Shown here: positions 1 to 7,145 of the stretch, in pieces | Layout of the letters: each line of letters opens with the position of its first letter | Position numbering within the stretch: the first letter of the stretch is position 1 | Source of the DNA: Sphingobacteriales bacterium | GTDB taxonomy: Bacteria > Bacteroidota > Bacteroidia > Chitinophagales > Chitinophagaceae | Reading direction: 5' to 3' | DNA length: 12,019 bases | Assembly: GCA_004294195.1 (NCBI GenBank) | Contig: REAQ01000276.1 | Span: 1 to 12,019 of the forward strand | Notes under the pieces: model-generated | Told to the model about the DNA's origin: nothing | The model's database searches: none | Seen by the model: only the letters and a program-made list of their open reading frames with translations | Made by a program: the position numbers and the translations under genes

Positions 1-1111
1 ACAATTTTCCTTCCTTGTTGAGCTTGATCTGATTATTGCTTTGAATCAACAACCCTTGTTTAAGATATTTTTCAATCCCTTTACTTAGTTGCGTAAATAC
101 ATCGTCACCCCATTTCTCCTTCACTCGTAAAGTATCAACGCCTTCCATTGTACGAAGGGAAGTCATCAGGTATTCATTGAATTTTTGATTGTCAGTAAGA
201 TCTTCACGTTCGTAGGGGATGAGGCCCTGCATCAATGCATTGATGTAGCGGGCATTGTTGCTGACGTTCCAATAACGGGCGATGCCGTCATAGGAATGCG
301 CACCGGGACCGAATCCGAAATAAGGAATCCCCTGCCAATAGGAACTGTTGTGTTGGCTCCGCATCCCAGGCTTTGCGAAATTGCTGATCTCATAATGTTC
401 ATATCCTGCGGCTTCCAGCATATCCATCGCCATCACAAATTGCCGGGCCTGCTGGTCTGGGTCTACCGTAGCTTTTTTCCCCTGCTGGATCATGGTTTGC
501 AAAGCGGTTTTCGGTTCAACCGTGAGCGCGTAAGCGGATATATGAGGTACTTCCAGTTCAATAGCGCGTGCGAGGTTAGCCCTCCAGGCCTCATCATCCA
601 GGCCCGGAACCCCGTAAATAAGATCTATGCTGAAATTATGGATGCCTTCTTTACGGATCAGTTCAATTCCCGCTAGTGCTTCTTCAGCCGTATGCGCGCG
701 GTTCATCCATTGCAGGTCCTCATTTCTGAAACTCTGGATGCCGATGCTGAGCCGGTTAATGCCCTGGCTTATCCAAAATGGGACGCTGACCTCATTGATG
801 TCATCTGGGTTCACCTCAAAACTGGTTTCTGCATCCGGAATGATCTGAAAACTCCGGCGTACCACCTCCATCAAGGTCCGCAATTCTTTGCGAAGCAGGA
901 TAGAGGGGGTGCCGCCACCAAAATATACAGTAGTAATGAGCCGGTTCTTTTTCCCCCGGGTAAGGTCGATTTCCTTGATGATGGCATCTACCATCTCGGA
1001 TTTCGACTGCAAAGAGGTAGAAAAATGAAAATTGCAATAATGGCAGGCTCTTTTGCAATAGGGTATATGAAAATAAAGTCCGGTAGCGTTATCTGCACGA
1101 TTGATCATCAT
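1..1111 (-). CDS. hemW: HemW, radical-SAM heme chaperone (3' end cut by window edge)
   Basis: My own translation of the minus strand gives 370 uninterrupted codons. Residues 19-26 carry the radical-SAM cluster motif CX3CX2C (Cys19, Cys23, Cys26) directly after an LYFHIPY strand. Residues 65-69 are the SAM-binding GGGTP. Residues 254-259 read HNSSYW, matching the HNxxYW signature that separates HemW (heme binding and transfer to respiratory enzymes) from the oxygen-independent coproporphyrinogen oxidase HemN. The C-terminal winged-helix region (QIKLNKEGKL) runs off the left edge; family lengths suggest about a dozen residues are missing. Two adjacent ATGs (1111 and 1108) are possible starts, and an in-frame TAG lies just upstream at 1117-1115. 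A cytoplasmic protein is expected. It diverges from the Omp85-like gene with a 16-bp gap, and I see no promoter box for it. HemW family assignment is firm; activity is inferred. Confidence 0.95.
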   Translation of the reverse strand, partial: MMINRADNATGLYFHIPYCKRACHYCNFHFSTSLQSKSEMVDAIIKEIDLTRGKKNRLITTVYFGGGTPSILLRKELRTLMEVVRRSFQIIPDAETSFEVNPDDINEVSVPFWISQGINRLSIGIQSFRNEDLQWMNRAHTAEEALAGIELIRKEGIHNFSIDLIYGVPGLDDEAWRANLARAIELEVPHISAYALTVEPKTALQTMIQQGKKATVDPDQQARQFVMAMDMLEAAGYEHYEISNFAKPGMRSQHNSSYWQGIPYFGFGPGAHSYDGIARYWNVSNNARYINALMQGLIPYEREDLTDNQKFNEYLMTSLRTMEGVDTLRVKEKWGDDVFTQLSKGIEKYLKQGLLIQSNNQIKLNKEGKL

Positions 1112-1115
1112 CAAC

Positions 1116-1123
1116 TAGTTTTG
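1116..1123 (+). promoter_or_regulatory. Bacteroidota -7 box (TAGTTTTG) upstream of the Omp85-like gene
   Basis: TAGTTTTG fits the Bacteroidota sigma-ABfr consensus TAnnTTTG. It ends only four bases before the ATG at 1128. No good TTTG -33 element is visible at the usual distance, which lowers confidence. If used, transcription would begin at or next to the start codon. Confidence 0.35.
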
Positions 1124-1127
1124 TACA

Positions 1128-2921
1128 ATGCGTGGTACGGTGCTTATCCTCTTCTTATGCTGCTTTTGCTTCCAAATGGATGCAGCTTCCCAGGATAAGT
1201 ATGCCGTCACGTATCGGTTCCTCGACAAAGATACCCTCCAGACCGCGGAAAGCTTAGGCCTGAAGCGGGGATTTTCCTCGCGCACGGAATGTATTTCCTA
1301 CATGAATTCAGTGGTGGATCAACAGAAAATGAAGGGGTTTATCACGTTTTCGGTGGATTCTGTTCACTACGACAGCCTGAGAGCCGAGGCCTGGGTGTTC
1401 GCCGGAGCGCGATACACCTGGAAGAATATCCGGGTTCCGGGGAATGAAACATCCCTTTTTTCAGCAATGGGTTATCAGGAGAAGCTATTCAATGGAAAAG
1501 CGGTTGACCTCAATAAATTGCAGCAATTCCAGGATCGGATGCTTGGTTATATGGACAACCATGGATATCCTTTTGCCAAATTCCAGTTGGACAGTCTCGT
1601 GATGGATGGCGGTGAAGTGAGCGGTGTGTGGACGGTTGAGAAGGGGCCACATTATAAAATCGATTCCATCACGGTAACCGGAACAGCGAAGATTTCCAAA
1701 TTCTACTTACAGCAATACCTCGAGATCCCCAATGGTTCCTATTACCGGAAAGACAAGCTGGAGGGCATCAGCAGGCGGATCATGGAACTGCCTTTCCTGA
1801 AAGAGTCGCAGCCATGGAACATGACCATGGTAGGCACAGGCTCTGTGGTCAACCTTTATCTGGATACGAGACGAAGCAGCCAGGTAAATGCCATCGTTGG
1901 TTTTTTGCCGGCCAACCAAACCCTCGGCGGCAAGATGCTGATCACGGGTGAAGCCAACCTGAATCTGAAAAATGCTTTTGGAGGTGGTGAAACCCTTGGC
2001 TTGAACTGGCAACAGTTGCAGATTCAAAGTCCAAGGCTGAACGTTGTTTTTCAACAGCCGTACATGTTCCGGTCAAGGTTTGGTTTTGATTTCAATTTTG
2101 ATCTGTTCAAAAAAGATTCAAGTTTCCTCAACCTCAACCTCGTCCTCGGCCTGCAGTATATGGTGAGTCAACGGCAGCAGGGCAAATTGTTTTTTCAGAG
2201 CTTCCGTACCAACCTGATCAACGTAGATACCAATGCCATTAAGAATACCAAAACTTTACCGCAGTTTTTAGATGTATCCACACAGAACCTCGGCTTGGAC
2301 TATAGTTTTAATAACACAGATTACCGTCTCAATCCAAGAAAGGGAAACGAATGGTATATCGTTGTGAGTGGTGGTTTGCGAAAGATCCGGGAAAACACTA
2401 CCATCCTTGGTTTAACTACAGATGCTACCGGCAAGCCTTATGATTTCAGCAAACTCTACGATACATTGAATTTGCGGACCTATATGCTTCGGATGAAACT
2501 GGCGGGTGCGCATTATTTCAGAACGGGTAAGCAATCCACGATCCGTACGGCCATCTCCGGCGGCTGGCTCCAGACAGAAAATCCCTTCCGGAATGAATTG
2601 TTCCAGATTGGTGGATACAAGTTGTTGCGGGGCTTTGATGAAGAAAGTATTTATGCCAGCCAATATGCAGTGGGAACCGTTGAGTACAGGTATCTCATTG
2701 GTGTGAATGCATATCTGTTTGCATTTGCCGATGGGGGATGGGCCAGGGATAAATCTTTTGGTGCGGCCATCAGTCATACTTATTTCGGTACAGGTTTTGG
2801 ATTGGCATTGGAAACAAAAGCAGGTATCCTCAACCTCAGCTATGCGGTGGGCAAACGTGATGACCAAACCTTCAGCCTTCGTCAGTCTAAAATTCACTTT
2901 GGATTTGTATCGATATTTTAA
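1128..2921 (+). CDS. Omp85 superfamily (BamA/TamA-like) outer-membrane protein
   Basis: The 597-residue product begins with a signal peptide (basic start, hydrophobic residues 4-15, likely cleavage near Ala20-Ser21). One or two POTRA-like modules follow: residues about 98-170 (WKNIRV ... DNHGYPFAKF) and 175-247 (YKIDSITVTGTAKI ... LYLDTR). A predicted 16-strand barrel covers about 250-597. Omp85 hallmarks are the NPRKG segment (402-406) and the LRGF motif (500-503), equivalent to the (V/I)RG(F/Y) motif of the barrel loop 6. The chain ends in a phenylalanine after alternating hydrophobics (KIHFGFVSIF), as expected for a beta-signal. The start is fixed by an in-frame TAG at 1116-1118 with no other start between. 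It is shorter than five-POTRA BamA, so it is more likely a TamA-like or lineage-specific Omp85 protein. The substrate is unknown. Confidence 0.85.
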   Translation: MRGTVLILFLCCFCFQMDAASQDKYAVTYRFLDKDTLQTAESLGLKRGFSSRTECISYMNSVVDQQKMKGFITFSVDSVHYDSLRAEAWVFAGARYTWKNIRVPGNETSLFSAMGYQEKLFNGKAVDLNKLQQFQDRMLGYMDNHGYPFAKFQLDSLVMDGGEVSGVWTVEKGPHYKIDSITVTGTAKISKFYLQQYLEIPNGSYYRKDKLEGISRRIMELPFLKESQPWNMTMVGTGSVVNLYLDTRRSSQVNAIVGFLPANQTLGGKMLITGEANLNLKNAFGGGETLGLNWQQLQIQSPRLNVVFQQPYMFRSRFGFDFNFDLFKKDSSFLNLNLVLGLQYMVSQRQQGKLFFQSFRTNLINVDTNAIKNTKTLPQFLDVSTQNLGLDYSFNNTDYRLNPRKGNEWYIVVSGGLRKIRENTTILGLTTDATGKPYDFSKLYDTLNLRTYMLRMKLAGAHYFRTGKQSTIRTAISGGWLQTENPFRNELFQIGGYKLLRGFDEESIYASQYAVGTVEYRYLIGVNAYLFAFADGGWARDKSFGAAISHTYFGTGFGLALETKAGILNLSYAVGKRDDQTFSLRQSKIHFGFVSIF

Positions 2922-2967
2922 CCGATGTATCCACGCGTCTCTACAAATATTATCCATCTAAAAAAGA

Positions 2968-2975
2968 TACTTTTG
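2968..2975 (+). promoter_or_regulatory. -7 box (TACTTTTG) upstream of the DUF4271-like gene
   Basis: TACTTTTG followed by C matches TAnnTTTGC. It ends six bases before the preferred ATG at 2982, so the transcript would have almost no 5' leader. The -33 region is A/T-rich but lacks a clear TTTG. This box also argues against the upstream in-frame ATG at 2925, which would lie ahead of the transcription start. Confidence 0.4.
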
Positions 2976-2981
2976 CAGGGC

Positions 2982-4046
2982 ATGAAATCCGGACGTTCTT
3001 TTTTTCTGTTGCTGATGATGCTGTTCTTGGCTTCTGCTACCATGGCGCAGGAAACGGATTCCATTAAACCAACGCCTGTTGTGCAGGATACCGGCTTCCG
3101 TCCGCAGCGAGTGGATACTACAACCAGGCCAGTGAGGCCAAAACCGAAACCGCCTAAGCCCGCAGTGGATAGTGTTCGCAAAGATTCTGTGATGAATGAT
3201 TCTGTTACCATTGTTCCTTCACAGCCTGCAGTGGACAGCTTCGCTGTTTCTAAGGTGCTCCCGAGTGTACGTTTACTCTTCCCCGTTACCCTGCGTTACC
3301 CAACGATTTATGGTGCAGAAGTTGGTGGATATATGAAACAGTATGAGCGGTTCAATGTTACTGCGCCAGTACAAAAAAAGAAAGCGCTGGAGCGCGTAGT
3401 AGAACAAAAAGACTGGATCTTTTATTTTTTCTGCGGACTCCTGCTGGCCGTAGCGTTCATCAATCTTGCGTTCAAGAAATATGTGGTGGATCTGTTCAGG
3501 GTTTTCTTCAACACTTCCCTGCGGCAGAAACAACTCCGGGAACAACTTACGCAAACACCCCTTCCATCGCTCTTGCTTAATATCATTTTCTGCGTGAGCG
3601 GTGGGTCGTTTATTTTTTTTGTACTCCGTCACTATCAGATACGGACCGGCCTGCATCCAGCTGTAGAGTTATTGGCGGCTGCCGGACTGATTGCAGGGAT
3701 CTATCTCGTGAAATTTATTTTTGTGAGCATGATGGGGTGGATGTTTGACCGCCGCCCGGCAGCTGAAAACTACCTGTTTGCCGTTTTCCTGGTTAATAAG
3801 GTGGCCGGATTGACCCTGATTCCATTTACCATGTTATTGGCCTATGGAGACGGGGGCACAAGGGAGGTAGTGTTGACTCTATCGCTCATCATTCTTTTAG
3901 TGCTGGCCCTGATGCGATTGACGAAGGGCTTTGCTGCCATTAATGGCCTGAAAGTGGGCCTGATCCCCTACCTGGTCTTCGTTGCCGCCTTTGATATTGT
4001 ACCCACGTTACTGGTCTACAAAGTTTTGATGAGTATTTTTGTGTAG
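2982..4046 (+). CDS. DUF4271-like six-helix membrane protein with signal peptide
   Basis: From the ATG at 2982 the product has 354 residues. Residues 1-22 form a signal peptide (MKSGRS, then a long hydrophobic run ending in ATMA-Q). Residues 24-143 are polar and rich in Pro, Asp and Val, with an RPKPKPPKP stretch at 52-60 and a PAVDS motif twice (60-64 and 82-86). Six hydrophobic segments follow at about 144-164, 196-216, 229-252, 263-288, 295-314 and 326-350. Overall architecture and its place directly before hemD recall DUF4271 proteins of Bacteroidota; this assignment is from memory of that pairing. An earlier in-frame ATG (2925) would add 19 residues that bury the signal peptide and overlap the promoter box, so I rejected it. 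It lies 60 bp after the Omp85-like gene and 49 bp before hemD. Function is unknown; an inner-membrane protein with a periplasmic N-terminal part is expected. Confidence 0.75.
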   Translation: MKSGRSFFLLLMMLFLASATMAQETDSIKPTPVVQDTGFRPQRVDTTTRPVRPKPKPPKPAVDSVRKDSVMNDSVTIVPSQPAVDSFAVSKVLPSVRLLFPVTLRYPTIYGAEVGGYMKQYERFNVTAPVQKKKALERVVEQKDWIFYFFCGLLLAVAFINLAFKKYVVDLFRVFFNTSLRQKQLREQLTQTPLPSLLLNIIFCVSGGSFIFFVLRHYQIRTGLHPAVELLAAAGLIAGIYLVKFIFVSMMGWMFDRRPAAENYLFAVFLVNKVAGLTLIPFTMLLAYGDGGTREVVLTLSLIILLVLALMRLTKGFAAINGLKVGLIPYLVFVAAFDIVPTLLVYKVLMSIFV

Positions 4047-4054
4047 AATCTCCG

Positions 4055-4062
4055 TACCTTTG
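4055..4062 (+). promoter_or_regulatory. -7 box (TACCTTTG) upstream of hemD
   Basis: TACCTTTG followed by C fits TAnnTTTGC. It lies just after the preceding gene's stop and 33 bases before the hemD ATG. A TTTG at 4038-4041 is the nearest -33-like element, but its 13-bp spacing is shorter than usual. It suggests hemD can be transcribed on its own. Confidence 0.45.
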
Positions 4063-4095
4063 CACATCGAAATTTTCGAAACGAACCGGTAATTT

Positions 4096-4860
4096 ATGGC
4101 TGAGGCAAACAAGTCAGTGAAAAAGATTCTGATTACCCAACCCCGTCCCGAGTCCGATAAGTCGCCCTATTTCGAGCTGGCTAAGCGGTATGCCGTGGAG
4201 ATGGAGTTCTTCCCATTCATCCGGCTTGAGCCCATCCCCTGCAAAGAATTCAGGAAGCAGAAAATAGAGATCGCCGAGTATTCATCGGTGATTTTCACCA
4301 GCCGCAATGCCATCGACCATTTCTTCCGTATCTGCGAAGAGTTGAAGCTGAATGTCTCCCAGGATACTAAATATTTCTGCATCACCGAAGCGGTGGCGCT
4401 ATATCTGCAGAAGTTCATTCTGTACAGAAAGCGTAAGGTTTTTTATGGTGCCGATGGTACCAACAAGAGTCTGTTTGACGTGATGAACAAGCATAAGGAG
4501 AATGAGAAATTTCTCTATCCCTGTTCCGAAAACCAGCAAGACAATGAGATCGTTAACTGGCTGAAGAACAACAAATGTGAATTCCAGACGCCGTTCATGT
4601 ACCGCACCATCAGCAATGATGTCAGCAAACTGGATGCACACAAATTTGACGTGATCTGTTTCTTTACGCCCAGTGGCGTGAAGAGCCTTTTTGAAAATTT
4701 CCCCGCTTACTCCCAGAACGGAACCTTCATTGGAGCCTTCGGCAGCAATACCTCCAAAGCCATACAGGAAGCGGGTTTGCAGCTGCACATCAAAGCGCCC
4801 GAACCGCAAGTGCCGTCTATGATTGCGGCATTAGAGAAGTTCCTGTCAACCAAGAAGTAA
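4096..4860 (+). CDS. hemD: Uroporphyrinogen-III synthase
   Basis: The 254-residue protein fits the HEM4 family, which cyclises hydroxymethylbilane to uroporphyrinogen III in cytoplasmic tetrapyrrole synthesis. It has the bilobed layout. Residues 10-18 (KILITQPRP) open lobe one and VIFTSRNAID (65-74) is the first lobe's conserved strand-helix. YRT at 169-171 marks the return crossover. CFFTPSGVKSLFE (188-200) and IGAFGSNTSKAIQEAGL (212-228) are the second-lobe signature segments. Length matches the family, whose sequence is otherwise poorly conserved. It has its own -7 box. The last two lysine codons and the TAA stop fall inside a 14-nt tandem duplication that continues into the intergenic region. 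The neighbouring DUF4271-like gene is a recurrent partner in this phylum, as I recall. hemW lies about 3 kb away, but no other heme gene is in the window. Confidence 0.9.
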   Translation: MAEANKSVKKILITQPRPESDKSPYFELAKRYAVEMEFFPFIRLEPIPCKEFRKQKIEIAEYSSVIFTSRNAIDHFFRICEELKLNVSQDTKYFCITEAVALYLQKFILYRKRKVFYGADGTNKSLFDVMNKHKENEKFLYPCSENQQDNEIVNWLKNNKCEFQTPFMYRTISNDVSKLDAHKFDVICFFTPSGVKSLFENFPAYSQNGTFIGAFGSNTSKAIQEAGLQLHIKAPEPQVPSMIAALEKFLSTKK

Positions 4861-4886
4861 AAATTAAGAAGTAAAAATTAAAAAGC
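4852..4886 (+). repeat. Heptamer-period A-rich tandem repeat across the hemD stop codon
   Basis: Five 7-nt units run AAGAAGT, AAAAATT, AAGAAGT, AAAAATT, AAAAAGC. The first 28 bases are a perfect duplication of a 14-nt block. The first copy supplies the last two hemD codons and its stop. Confidence 0.8.
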
Positions 4887-4955
4887 TATCGCAAAGAACT
4901 ATACCCAGAACAACCTGTTAAGGTTTCATAGCTTTTACTTTAGAATTTTTATTTT
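4881..4955 (+). terminator. Possible terminator between hemD and the yyaL-like gene
   Basis: AAAAGCTAT (4881-4889) can pair with ATAGCTTTT (4928-4936). A small nested hairpin AACCT/AGGTT with loop GTTA lies inside (4912-4925). A T-rich tract follows (4944-4955). The outer loop is long (38 nt) and the nested stem is short, so this is only a candidate hemD terminator. Confidence 0.3.
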
Positions 4956-4957
4956 TC

Positions 4958-7009
4958 ATGAATCGCCTCGCTTCAGAGACCAGCCCTTATTTGCTGCAAC
5001 ATGCCCATAATCCTGTGGATTGGTATCCATGGGGGGAGGAAGCATTGTTGCTGGCGAAGAAACTGGACAAGCCGATCCTCGTGAGCATCGGTTATTCAGC
5101 CTGTCATTGGTGTCACGTGATGGAGCGGGAAAGTTTTGAGGACCCTGCTACGGCGGCATTCATGAATGAAGCCTTTGTGAACGTGAAGATCGATAGGGAG
5201 GAGCGGCCGGATCTGGACCACATATATATGGACGCCGTGCAGGCTATGAGTGGCAGTGGTGGTTGGCCCCTCAACGTATTTCTCACCCCCGAGGCAAAGC
5301 CGTTTTATGGGGGAACTTATTTTCCACCTGCACGGGTACACAACCGGCCTTCCTGGATGGAGGTGCTATCCGGAATATCGAGAGCATTTCGGGAAGACAG
5401 GGATAAGATAGAGGAGCAGGCACAGCAGCTAACGGATCATCTCAGCCAGCAGAATCAGTTTGGGACCAATGCCCTGCAGGTGAACATCCTGCAGGAGGAA
5501 CGCTTTAACTATACCCAGCTCCACCAGGCTTTTGACGCGGCTATGGGGCAGGCAGACAAACTGTCGGGTGGTTTTGGCAAGGCGCCCAAGTTCCCACAGA
5601 CCTTTACCATCAATTATTTACTTCGATATCATTTCCTGACCGGCACACAGGAAGCGCTGGATCAGGCTTTGTTGAGTCTCGATAAAATGATCCAGGGAGG
5701 CATCTATGACCATCTGGGCGGGGGTTTTGCCCGGTATTCTACGGATACAGAGTGGCTGGCACCGCATTTTGAGAAGATGTTGTACGATAATGCGTTGCTT
5801 GTGCTCAGCCTTTGTGAAGCATTTCAGGTGACGGCCAACCCGGTATATGAAAAGATCATCAGGCAAACATTGGGGTTTGTGATTGATGAGCTGATGGACG
5901 AAGAAGGCGGCTTTTATAGCGCGCTGGATGCGGATTCTGAAGGAGAGGAGGGTAAATTTTATACCTGGAGCCTGGCTGAAGTGATGGACGTATTGGGTGA
6001 GGAAGATGGCCCGTGGTTTGCAGAGATCTATGATGTAACGGAAAAGGGGAACTGGGAGCATGTGAATATCCTGAGGGTGCGTGATGAAGAAAGGTGGAAG
6101 GTGGAAGTTGGAAGTATGAAGTGGGAGAAATGCAGGAAGGCGCTGATGGCGAGAAGGGGTGGAAGGGTAAGGCCGGGTTTGGACGATAAGATCCTGACCA
6201 GTTGGAACGCTCTGATGAATCTGGCCTTTAGTTCAGCTGCAACTGTGCTGAATGATGCCCAGATCAGACAAGTGGCAGAGAAGAATATGGCGTTTTTATG
6301 GAGCTACAGGGAGAAGGCAGGGGAGTGGAGACATAATTATAAGAAGGGGGAATATAAGGTTGCCGCTTTTTTGGATGATCAGGCCTATCTGATTTGGGCC
6401 ATGACCGGATTGTACGAAATGGGCGGGGATGAGATCTGGCTCAACCGCGCGAAGGCCATGATGGATGAAGTGAGTGCAGCCTATTCCGATGAAGAGAGCC
6501 GTTTCTACTATTATACCCAAAAAGGACAGGAAGATGTGATCGTGCGGAAGAAAGAGATTTACGATGGGGCAACCCCGTCCGGAAATGCGGTAATGGCATT
6601 GAACGGGTGGAAACTGGGCGTGCTGACGGGTAACGAATCATGGAAAAACCGGTCGAGGGATATGGTTGATGCTGTATTGCAGGTAGCCACCCGTTATCCT
6701 ACCTCATTTGGGGTATGGAGCAGCCTCTTGGCTGAGTTGGCGACGGGTACTTTTGAGATCGGCATTCTGGGTCCGGGAGCGGACGAAAAGCGTAAACAGT
6801 TGTTGCTGAAATATTTGCCGTTTAAAGTAGTGCAGTCGGCCGAAAATAACCGGGAAGATCTTCCGTTATTAATGGGGAAAAATAGTGGGGCTGATGCGTT
6901 GGTATACCTATGTAGGGACTATGTGTGTAAGAAACCCGTTGAAAGCATTGAAGAGTTGTTCCAACTGATTGAATCGGAATTGCCGGGTAAATCAGATACG
7001 GCACAATAA
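4958..7009 (+). CDS. YyaL/SSP411-type protein: thioredoxin-like DUF255 plus (alpha/alpha)6 barrel
   Basis: The 683-residue protein starts [20 protein letters not shown], the family's hallmark N-terminus. Residues about 1-165 form the thioredoxin-like DUF255 domain with Cys49-His-Trp-Cys52 in [16 protein letters not shown] (81-87) and [11 protein letters not shown] (101-111). From about 190 a glucosamine 2-epimerase/six-hairpin-like barrel follows: [10 protein letters not shown] (204-213), [15 protein letters not shown] (247-261), [10 protein letters not shown] (270-279) and [16 protein letters not shown] (405-420). A Cys-containing tail ([11 protein letters not shown]) ends the chain. Length is normal for bacterial YyaL and mammalian SPATA20 homologues. 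The biochemical role is unsettled in the family; the redox motif suggests thiol chemistry. No signal peptide is seen, so it is probably cytoplasmic. Residues 379-390 are encoded by a heptamer repeat tract, an oddity described separately. No strong promoter is seen; TACTTTAG at 4936-4943 is a one-mismatch box. Confidence 0.92.
   Translation: MNRLASETSPYLLQHAHNPVDWYPWGEEALLLAKKLDKPILVSIGYSACHWCHVMERESFEDPATAAFMNEAFVNVKIDREERPDLDHIYMDAVQAMSGSGGWPLNVFLTPEAKPFYGGTYFPPARVHNRPSWMEVLSGISRAFREDRDKIEEQAQQLTDHLSQQNQFGTNALQVNILQEERFNYTQLHQAFDAAMGQADKLSGGFGKAPKFPQTFTINYLLRYHFLTGTQEALDQALLSLDKMIQGGIYDHLGGGFARYSTDTEWLAPHFEKMLYDNALLVLSLCEAFQVTANPVYEKIIRQTLGFVIDELMDEEGGFYSALDADSEGEEGKFYTWSLAEVMDVLGEEDGPWFAEIYDVTEKGNWEHVNILRVRDEERWKVEVGSMKWEKCRKALMARRGGRVRPGLDDKILTSWNALMNLAFSSAATVLNDAQIRQVAEKNMAFLWSYREKAGEWRHNYKKGEYKVAAFLDDQAYLIWAMTGLYEMGGDEIWLNRAKAMMDEVSAAYSDEESRFYYYTQKGQEDVIVRKKEIYDGATPSGNAVMALNGWKLGVLTGNESWKNRSRDMVDAVLQVATRYPTSFGVWSSLLAELATGTFEIGILGPGADEKRKQLLLKYLPFKVVQSAENNREDLPLLMGKNSGADALVYLCRDYVCKKPVESIEELFQLIESELPGKSDTAQ
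6093..6127 (+). repeat. Degenerate heptamer tandem repeat inside the yyaL-like gene
   Basis: Five consecutive 7-nt units read GGTGGAA, GGTGGAA, GTTGGAA, GTATGAA, GTGGGAG. Because 7 is not a multiple of 3, the frame shifts through the units and encodes [15 protein letters not shown] residues at about 380-390. This replaces the variable linker just before the conserved RPGLDDK motif. Confidence 0.75.
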
Positions 7010-7114
7010 GGGAGAAAAAGATCCGTTATTTATGGAAGCGGATAGTGTTCTGCTGACTTGTTAAATATTGTATTAAGATTCAAAACACCTTTAATAGTCA
7101 AGGGAATATTAATC

Positions 7115-7122
7115 TATATTTG
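7115..7122 (+). promoter_or_regulatory. -7 box (TATATTTG) upstream of gldK: probable gldKLMN promoter
   Basis: TATATTTG matches TAnnTTTG. It lies 23 bases before the gldK ATG in the 136-bp gap after the yyaL-like gene. A TTTA at 7090-7093, 21 bp upstream, could serve as a weak -33 element. This is the best-placed promoter for the secretion/gliding operon. Confidence 0.55.
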
Positions 7123-7145
7123 TCCAAATACCATCAATACTTTTT

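Noticed and set aside
816..1058. Minus-strand open frame and the plus-strand frames over 185-1198
   Set aside because: They are shadows of hemW, whose translation is continuous and carries all family motifs.
1..1111. HemN coproporphyrinogen oxidase
   Set aside because: The HNSSYW motif and short N-terminus before the cysteine motif fit HemW.
2925..2981. 19-codon upstream extension of the DUF4271-like gene
   Set aside because: It would bury a clear signal peptide and overlaps the TACTTTTG promoter box.
4852..4886. CRISPR-like array
   Set aside because: Units are 7-14 nt and contiguous, with no spacers or cas genes.
4936..4943. TACTTTAG as promoter of the yyaL-like gene
   Set aside because: It mismatches the TTTG core and overlaps the possible terminator stem; kept only as a weak possibility.
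7021..7043. ATCCG/CGGAT hairpin after the yyaL-like gene
   Set aside because: Five base pairs with a 13-nt loop and no T-tract is within chance.
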